This document shows positions 6,615 through 10,150 of a stretch of DNA of 10,150 nt, piece after piece (the first letter of the stretch is position 1; every line of letters begins with the position of its first letter). Position numbers and translations under genes: made by a program. This DNA is from Pseudomonadota bacterium (GTDB lineage Bacteria; Pseudomonadota; Gammaproteobacteria; Burkholderiales; Burkholderiaceae_C), in assembly GCA_018241985.1 (NCBI GenBank), contig JAFECV010000040.1, forward strand, positions 1-10,150. Reading direction: 5' to 3'. The notes under the pieces are model-generated. The model ran no database searches and had not been told where the DNA came from. It worked only from the letters and a program-made list of their open reading frames with translations.

Positions 6615-7109
6615 GCGCCGCACGCGTCGCAATTCGTCCAGGATCAGGCAGATGGCCCCGAGGGTGATCGCGCTGTCGGCCAGGTTGAACGCCGGGAAAT
6701 GCGCGCCGCGCCAGTGGAAATCCAGGAAGTCGACCACGTAGCCGTGCACCAGCCGATCCACCACGTTGCCGATCGCGCCGCCCAGAATGCTCGCCAGCGC
6801 GAACGAGAACAGGCGCTGTGCCGCATGGGTGCGCAGCAGCCAGACGATCAGCAGCGCCGCCGCCACGCCGATCGCGGTGAACAGCCAGCGCTGCCAGCCC
6901 GAGCCCGATGCGAGGAACGAGAATGCCGCGCCGGTGTTCTCGGCGCGCACGATGTTGAAGAAGCGCGTGACATGCGTGCCGTCGCCGAGCCGGTAGTGGC
7001 CGAGGATCAGCCATTTGCTGACCTGATCGGCGACCAGCACGAAGCCCGACCAGGCGAGCCACGGCAGCCAGCGGCCGGACGCCGTGCCGGCGCGCGCGAA
7101 CCGCGCCAT
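6606..7109 (-). CDS. lspA: Lipoprotein signal peptidase (signal peptidase II)
   Basis: A 167-residue inner-membrane aspartyl protease that removes signal peptides from prolipoproteins after diacylglyceryl modification, just before the conserved Cys. Length and motifs are standard: DQVSKW (28-33) in the first helix region, [10 protein letters not shown] (57-66), GNVVDRL (114-120) with catalytic D118, and FNLADSAI (141-148) with catalytic D145. Four transmembrane helices fit the hydrophobicity. I start it at the ATG at 7109-7107, which overlaps the ileS stop codon as TGATG; the upstream in-frame ATG at 7166 would add 19 polar residues that family members lack. The one-base overlap implies translational coupling to ileS, the classic ileS-lspA pairing of proteobacteria. 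Confidence 0.97.
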   Translation of the reverse strand: MARFARAGTASGRWLPWLAWSGFVLVADQVSKWLILGHYRLGDGTHVTRFFNIVRAENTGAAFSFLASGSGWQRWLFTAIGVAAALLIVWLLRTHAAQRLFSFALASILGGAIGNVVDRLVHGYVVDFLDFHWRGAHFPAFNLADSAITLGAICLILDELRRVRRGR

Positions 7110-9964
7110 CAGGCGAACCGCCGGGTCTCGCCCGCGCCGAACAGGTTGCTCACGCAGCGGCCGCACAGCGTGGGGTGCGCGGCGTCATGGCCGACGTCGG
7201 CGACGTAATGCCAGCAGCGCTCGCATTTCGGGTCGGAACTGGCGGAGACCTTGATTGCAAGCTCGTTGGTTGCTACCAGTTCGATAGCAGACGTGATGAA
7301 CGCGAACTTGAGGTCGCACCCCAGGCTCGCGAGCAGCGCGTGGTCTTCCGGTAGGGCGCCGAGCACCACCCGCGCCTGCAATGAAGCGCCGACCTCGCCG
7401 CGCTCGCGCAGCACTTCGATCTCCTTGTTCACCGCCTCGCGCAGCGCGCGAATGCGCGACCACCTGGCGAGCAGCGCCGCGTCGGGCGCGGCGAGCTCTG
7501 CATAGGTTTCGAGAAAGATCGATTCGCTGCCCCCTACCAGCTTCCACGCCTCCTCGGCGGTGAACGAGAGGAACGGCGCCATCCAGCGCAGCATCGCCTG
7601 CGTGATCTGCCAGAGCGCGGTCTGCGCGCTGCGCCGCGCGAGCGATTGGGCCTGCGTGGTGTAGAGCCGGTCCTTCAGCACGTCGAGGTAGAACGCGCCC
7701 AGGTCTTCGCTGCAGAAGTTCTGCAGCTTCGCGACCACCGGGTGGAACTCGTACGCCTCGTAGTGCGCGAGGATTTCGGCCTGCAGCTGCGCGGTGCGCG
7801 CCAGCGCCCAGCGGTCGATCTCGAGCAGCTCTTCGGGCGCGACCGCATCGGCGGCGGCGTCGAAGTCGCTGGTGTTCGCGAGCAGGAAGCGCAGCGTGTT
7901 GCGGATGCGCCGGTACGCGTCGACCACGCGCGCGAGGATCTTGTCGTCGATCGCGAGGTCCCCGGAGTAGTCGGTGCTGGCGCACCACAGGCGCAGGATC
8001 TCGGCGCCGTACTTCTGCGCCGAAGCGGCCAGCGGCATGTAGTTGCCCAGGCTCTTGCTCATCTTGCGCCCGGAGCCGTCCACGGTGAAGCCGTGCGTGA
8101 GCAGCCCCCGGTACGGTGCGCGCCCCTCGATCGCGCAGGCGATCAGCAGTGAAGAGTGAAACCACCCGCGGTGCTGGTCGTGCCCTTCCAGGTACAGGTC
8201 CGCCTCGGGGCCGTGCGCGTGGTGGTCCTGCGGGTGCGTGCCGCGCAGCACGTGCCGGAAGGTCGATCCCGAGTCGAACCAGACCTCGAGGATGTCGCTG
8301 CTCTTGGTGTAGTGCTGCGCGTCGTCGAAGCCGAGGATCTCTTCGGTGCTCGCGCGGCTCCAGGCCTCGATGCCGCCCTGCTCGACGATGGCCGCGGCCC
8401 GGTCCAGGATTTCCGGCGTGCGCGGATGCAGCTCGCCGGTCTCCTTGTGCAGGAAGAACGGGATCGGCACGCCCCAGCTGCGCTGGCGCGAGATGCACCA
8501 GTCGGGCCGGTTCGCGATCATGTCGTGCAGCCGCGCGCGGCCGTTTTCCGGGTAGAAGCGCGTCTCGGCGATCGCGGCCAGCGCGGTCTGGCGCAGCGTC
8601 TGCGGCGCCTTGTCGCGGGTGAACACGCCGTCGCCCGCGTCCATGCGCACGAACCATTGCGCGGCCGCGCGGTAGATCACCGGCGTCTTGTGGCGCCAGC
8701 AATGCGGGTAGCTGTGCGCGAGCGGCGCGGTGTCGAGCAGCCGGCCGGCGTCCCGCAGCGTGTCGACGATGACCGGCACCGCCTTCCAGATGTTCATGCC
8801 GCCGAACAGCGGGAAGTCGGCCGCGTAGCTGCCGTGCACGCCGACCGGGTTCAGGATGTCGGCCACCTGCATGCCGTGCGCGACGCAGGAGTTGAAGTCG
8901 TCCAGGCCGTACGCCGGCGACGAATGCACGATGCCGGTGCCGTCGACGTCGGTCGCGTAGTCGGCCAGGTAGACCGGCGACAGGCGCCGGTAGAACGGAT
9001 GCAGTTCGTACAGCGGGTGGCGGAACTGCAGACCGCCCAGAGCCTGGCCCTCGCAGCTTGCCACCACCTCGCCTTCGAGCCCGAAGCGGGCCAGGCATCT
9101 CTCGACCAGCGAAGCGGCCAGCACCAGGTAGCCGCGCGCGGTCTTCACCAGCGCATAGCGCAGGTGCGGGTTGATGTTGAGCGCCTGGTTCGCCGGGATG
9201 GTCCACGCGGTGGTGGTCCAGATCACCGCGAACGCCGGGGCGTCGAGCGCGGGCAGGCCGAACGCGGCGGCCAGCAGCCCAGGGTCGTCGCTCTCGAACG
9301 CGACGTCGATCGCGGTGCTGGTGCGGTCCTGGTACTCGATCTCGAACTCGGCCAGCGACGAGCCGCAGTCGAAGCACCAGTACACGGGCTTGAGGCCCCG
9401 GTAGACGAAGCCGCGCTCCATCACGCGCTTGAACGCGCGGATTTCGCCGGCCTCGTTGCGCGGGTTCATCGTCTTGTACGGATCGTCCCAGTCGCCGAGC
9501 ACGCCGACGCGCTGGAAGTCGACCCTCTGCTGCGCGATCTGCTCGGTGGCGTAGGCGCGGCTCTTGGCCTGCATCTCGTCGCGCGACAGGTTGCGGCCGA
9601 ACTTCTTCTCGATCGCGTTCTCGATCGGCAGGCCGTGGCAGTCCCAGCCCGGCACGTAGCGCGCGTCCATGCCCTTGAGTTGCCGCGTCTTGACGATCAT
9701 GTCCTTCAGGATCTTGTTCGCGCCGTGGCCGATGTGAAGCTGCCCGTTCGCGTACGGCGGGCCGTCGTGCAGGATGAACTTCTCGCAACCGGCGCGCGAG
9801 GCGCGCAGGCGCCGGTACAGGCCTTCGTCGTTCCAGGCCTTGACCCAGCCGGGCTCGCGCCGCGGCAGGTCGGCGCGCATCGGAAACGGCGTGTCGGGGA
9901 GGTTGAGCGTGCTGCGGTAGTCGGTCTTGGCGCCGGGGCCGGCAACGGGGGGATCGTTCTTCAT
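7109..9964 (-). CDS. ileS: Isoleucine--tRNA ligase
   Basis: A 951-residue class I aminoacyl-tRNA synthetase charging tRNA-Ile in the cytoplasm; the length suits a bacterial IleS. The signature HIGH is at 77-80 and KMSKS at 634-638. The CP1 editing domain shows the Thr-rich [11 protein letters not shown] (249-259) and [16 protein letters not shown] (342-357), the site that clears mischarged valine. The anticodon-binding helices follow KMSKS. A C-terminal zinc finger has Cys pairs at 914/917 and 934/937. I prefer ATG 9964 because AAGG (9975-9972) lies seven bases upstream; the ATG two codons earlier (9970) is only one base from it, and a further in-frame ATG at 10018 adds a non-conserved extension. 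Codons about 891-898 coincide with a palindrome (7271-7289). No T-box leader is seen, as expected in betaproteobacteria. Confidence 0.97.
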   Translation of the reverse strand: MKNDPPVAGPGAKTDYRSTLNLPDTPFPMRADLPRREPGWVKAWNDEGLYRRLRASRAGCEKFILHDGPPYANGQLHIGHGANKILKDMIVKTRQLKGMDARYVPGWDCHGLPIENAIEKKFGRNLSRDEMQAKSRAYATEQIAQQRVDFQRVGVLGDWDDPYKTMNPRNEAGEIRAFKRVMERGFVYRGLKPVYWCFDCGSSLAEFEIEYQDRTSTAIDVAFESDDPGLLAAAFGLPALDAPAFAVIWTTTAWTIPANQALNINPHLRYALVKTARGYLVLAASLVERCLARFGLEGEVVASCEGQALGGLQFRHPLYELHPFYRRLSPVYLADYATDVDGTGIVHSSPAYGLDDFNSCVAHGMQVADILNPVGVHGSYAADFPLFGGMNIWKAVPVIVDTLRDAGRLLDTAPLAHSYPHCWRHKTPVIYRAAAQWFVRMDAGDGVFTRDKAPQTLRQTALAAIAETRFYPENGRARLHDMIANRPDWCISRQRSWGVPIPFFLHKETGELHPRTPEILDRAAAIVEQGGIEAWSRASTEEILGFDDAQHYTKSSDILEVWFDSGSTFRHVLRGTHPQDHHAHGPEADLYLEGHDQHRGWFHSSLLIACAIEGRAPYRGLLTHGFTVDGSGRKMSKSLGNYMPLAASAQKYGAEILRLWCASTDYSGDLAIDDKILARVVDAYRRIRNTLRFLLANTSDFDAAADAVAPEELLEIDRWALARTAQLQAEILAHYEAYEFHPVVAKLQNFCSEDLGAFYLDVLKDRLYTTQAQSLARRSAQTALWQITQAMLRWMAPFLSFTAEEAWKLVGGSESIFLETYAELAAPDAALLARWSRIRALREAVNKEIEVLRERGEVGASLQARVVLGALPEDHALLASLGCDLKFAFITSAIELVATNELAIKVSASSDPKCERCWHYVADVGHDAAHPTLCGRCVSNLFGAGETRRFA
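7271..7289. repeat. Intragenic palindrome, copy 3 (in ileS)
   Basis: TGCTA (7271-7275) and TAGCA (7285-7289) form a 5-bp perfect inverted repeat. On the ileS coding strand the stem extends through a G-T wobble and a further C-G pair to TGCTATC / GGTAGCA. It encodes AIELVA in the linker before the C-terminal zinc finger and resembles the palindromes in the DMT and Nudix genes. Confidence 0.5.
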
Positions 9965-9971
9965 GGACATG

Positions 9972-9975
9972 CCTT
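9972..9975 (-). promoter_or_regulatory. Ribosome binding site that decides the ileS start
   Basis: On the minus strand AAGG is followed by seven bases and ATG 9964. The same site is only one base from the in-frame ATG at 9970, too close for normal initiation, so the downstream ATG is favoured. Confidence 0.55.
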
Positions 9976-10039
9976 GGCTGATGGGGACCGGCGACGCGCA
10001 GGCCGGGGTAGGGGACAAAGCCGCGGGAGGCGCGGCCGT

Positions 10040-10059
10040 ACCGCGGCGGGTGCCGCGGT
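10040..10059 (-). other. Perfect GC-rich hairpin in the ribF-ileS spacer
   Basis: ACCGCGGC (10040-10047) and GCCGCGGT (10052-10059) are exact reverse complements around a four-base loop, starting 10 bases after the ribF stop in the direction of transcription. No T-run follows, so it is not a textbook intrinsic terminator. It might stabilise the ribF 3' end, cause pausing, or act in Rho-dependent processing. A third CCGCGG (10021-10026) nearby could pair in competition. The other bases of this 99-bp spacer show no clear promoter. Confidence 0.45.
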
Positions 10060-10069
10060 GGTGTTCCGG

Positions 10070-10150
10070 TCAAATTCGGTCGCGGGTGACCTGCCGGTGC
10101 GTGCGGCCCTGCATCGCCGCGAAAAAGGCGCGCGCATCGATGCAGTCCTG
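10070..10150 (-). CDS. ribF: Bifunctional riboflavin kinase/FMN adenylyltransferase (3' end only)
   Basis: A minus-strand frame open from the window edge ends in TGA (10072-10070). Its 26 visible residues contain DARAFFAAM (residues 5-13 of the fragment) and end in RQVTRDRI. From memory, RibF proteins of Comamonadaceae-type bacteria end in a similar helix and 'TTRDRI' tail. Position supports the call: ribF directly precedes ileS and lspA in many proteobacteria. The full enzyme makes FMN and FAD from riboflavin; its catalytic domains lie outside the window. The call depends on a short tail plus synteny, so it remains moderate. Confidence 0.66.
   Translation of the reverse strand, partial: QDCIDARAFFAAMQGRTHRQVTRDRI

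Noticed and set aside
4856..6667. Very long plus-strand open frame (603 codons) opposite the Na/Pi gene
   Set aside because: Its product is dominated by Arg, His, Gln and Asp repeats from the antisense of a membrane protein gene; the opposite strand has a full Na/Pi-PhoU protein.
9971..10069. T-box or amino-acid leader upstream of ileS
   Set aside because: The 99-bp spacer has no T-box sequence, no Ile-rich leader peptide and no antiterminator layout, and T-boxes are not expected in betaproteobacteria.
7185..10073. 962-codon minus-strand frame overlapping ileS in another phase
   Set aside because: It is a +1/-1 shadow of ileS, Arg/Gly/Ala-rich and without motifs; absence of stops reflects high GC content.
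1..10150. A defence, mobile or biosynthetic system
   Set aside because: No nuclease, helicase, transposase, integrase, reverse transcriptase, NRPS/PKS or CRISPR repeat is seen on either strand; every long gene belongs to a familiar housekeeping or transport family.

Overview
The window is GC-rich (by eye close to 70%), gene-dense DNA from a betaproteobacterium, most likely Burkholderiales and plausibly Comamonadaceae. This rests on the ribF-ileS-lspA order, the strong G/C bias at codon third positions, and the C-terminal sequence of the RibF fragment. No rRNA, tRNA, CRISPR array, insertion sequence, phage gene or toxin-antitoxin pair is visible. No stretch of 300 bases lacks a gene; the longest spacer is 99 bp.

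The left half (1-4917) reads rightward: the 3' end of a LivF-like ABC-transporter ATPase gene, an EamA/DMT permease, a short-chain dehydrogenase with a degenerate active site, a zinc-free quinone oxidoreductase, a DUF4743-Nudix hydrolase, and a YfeH-type member of the bile acid:sodium symporter superfamily. Spacers are 19-73 bp, so the block could be one transcript or a few short ones. The genes share no obvious pathway: two are permeases, two are NAD(P)-dependent oxidoreductases and one is a probable house-cleaning hydrolase.

The right half (4925-10150) reads leftward: the 3' end of ribF, then ileS, lspA and a Na/Pi cotransporter with a PhoU-like tail. It looks like a tightly coupled operon. 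ileS and lspA overlap by one base (TGATG), and lspA and the Na/Pi gene are 7 bp apart with a small hairpin over the junction. The two halves converge with 7 bp between stop codons and no visible intrinsic terminator.

I see no new multi-gene system; this is largely housekeeping and metabolic DNA. Three things merit a second look. First, three short, comparatively AT-rich palindromes of related sequence lie inside the reading frames of three unrelated genes (DMT permease, Nudix hydrolase, ileS), read in frame, and look like members of a dispersed intragenic repeat. Second, the short-chain dehydrogenase lacks the catalytic Tyr and Lys. Third, several junctions (SDR/qor, lspA/Na-Pi, ribF/ileS) carry inverted repeats placed where they could affect translation or transcript stability.
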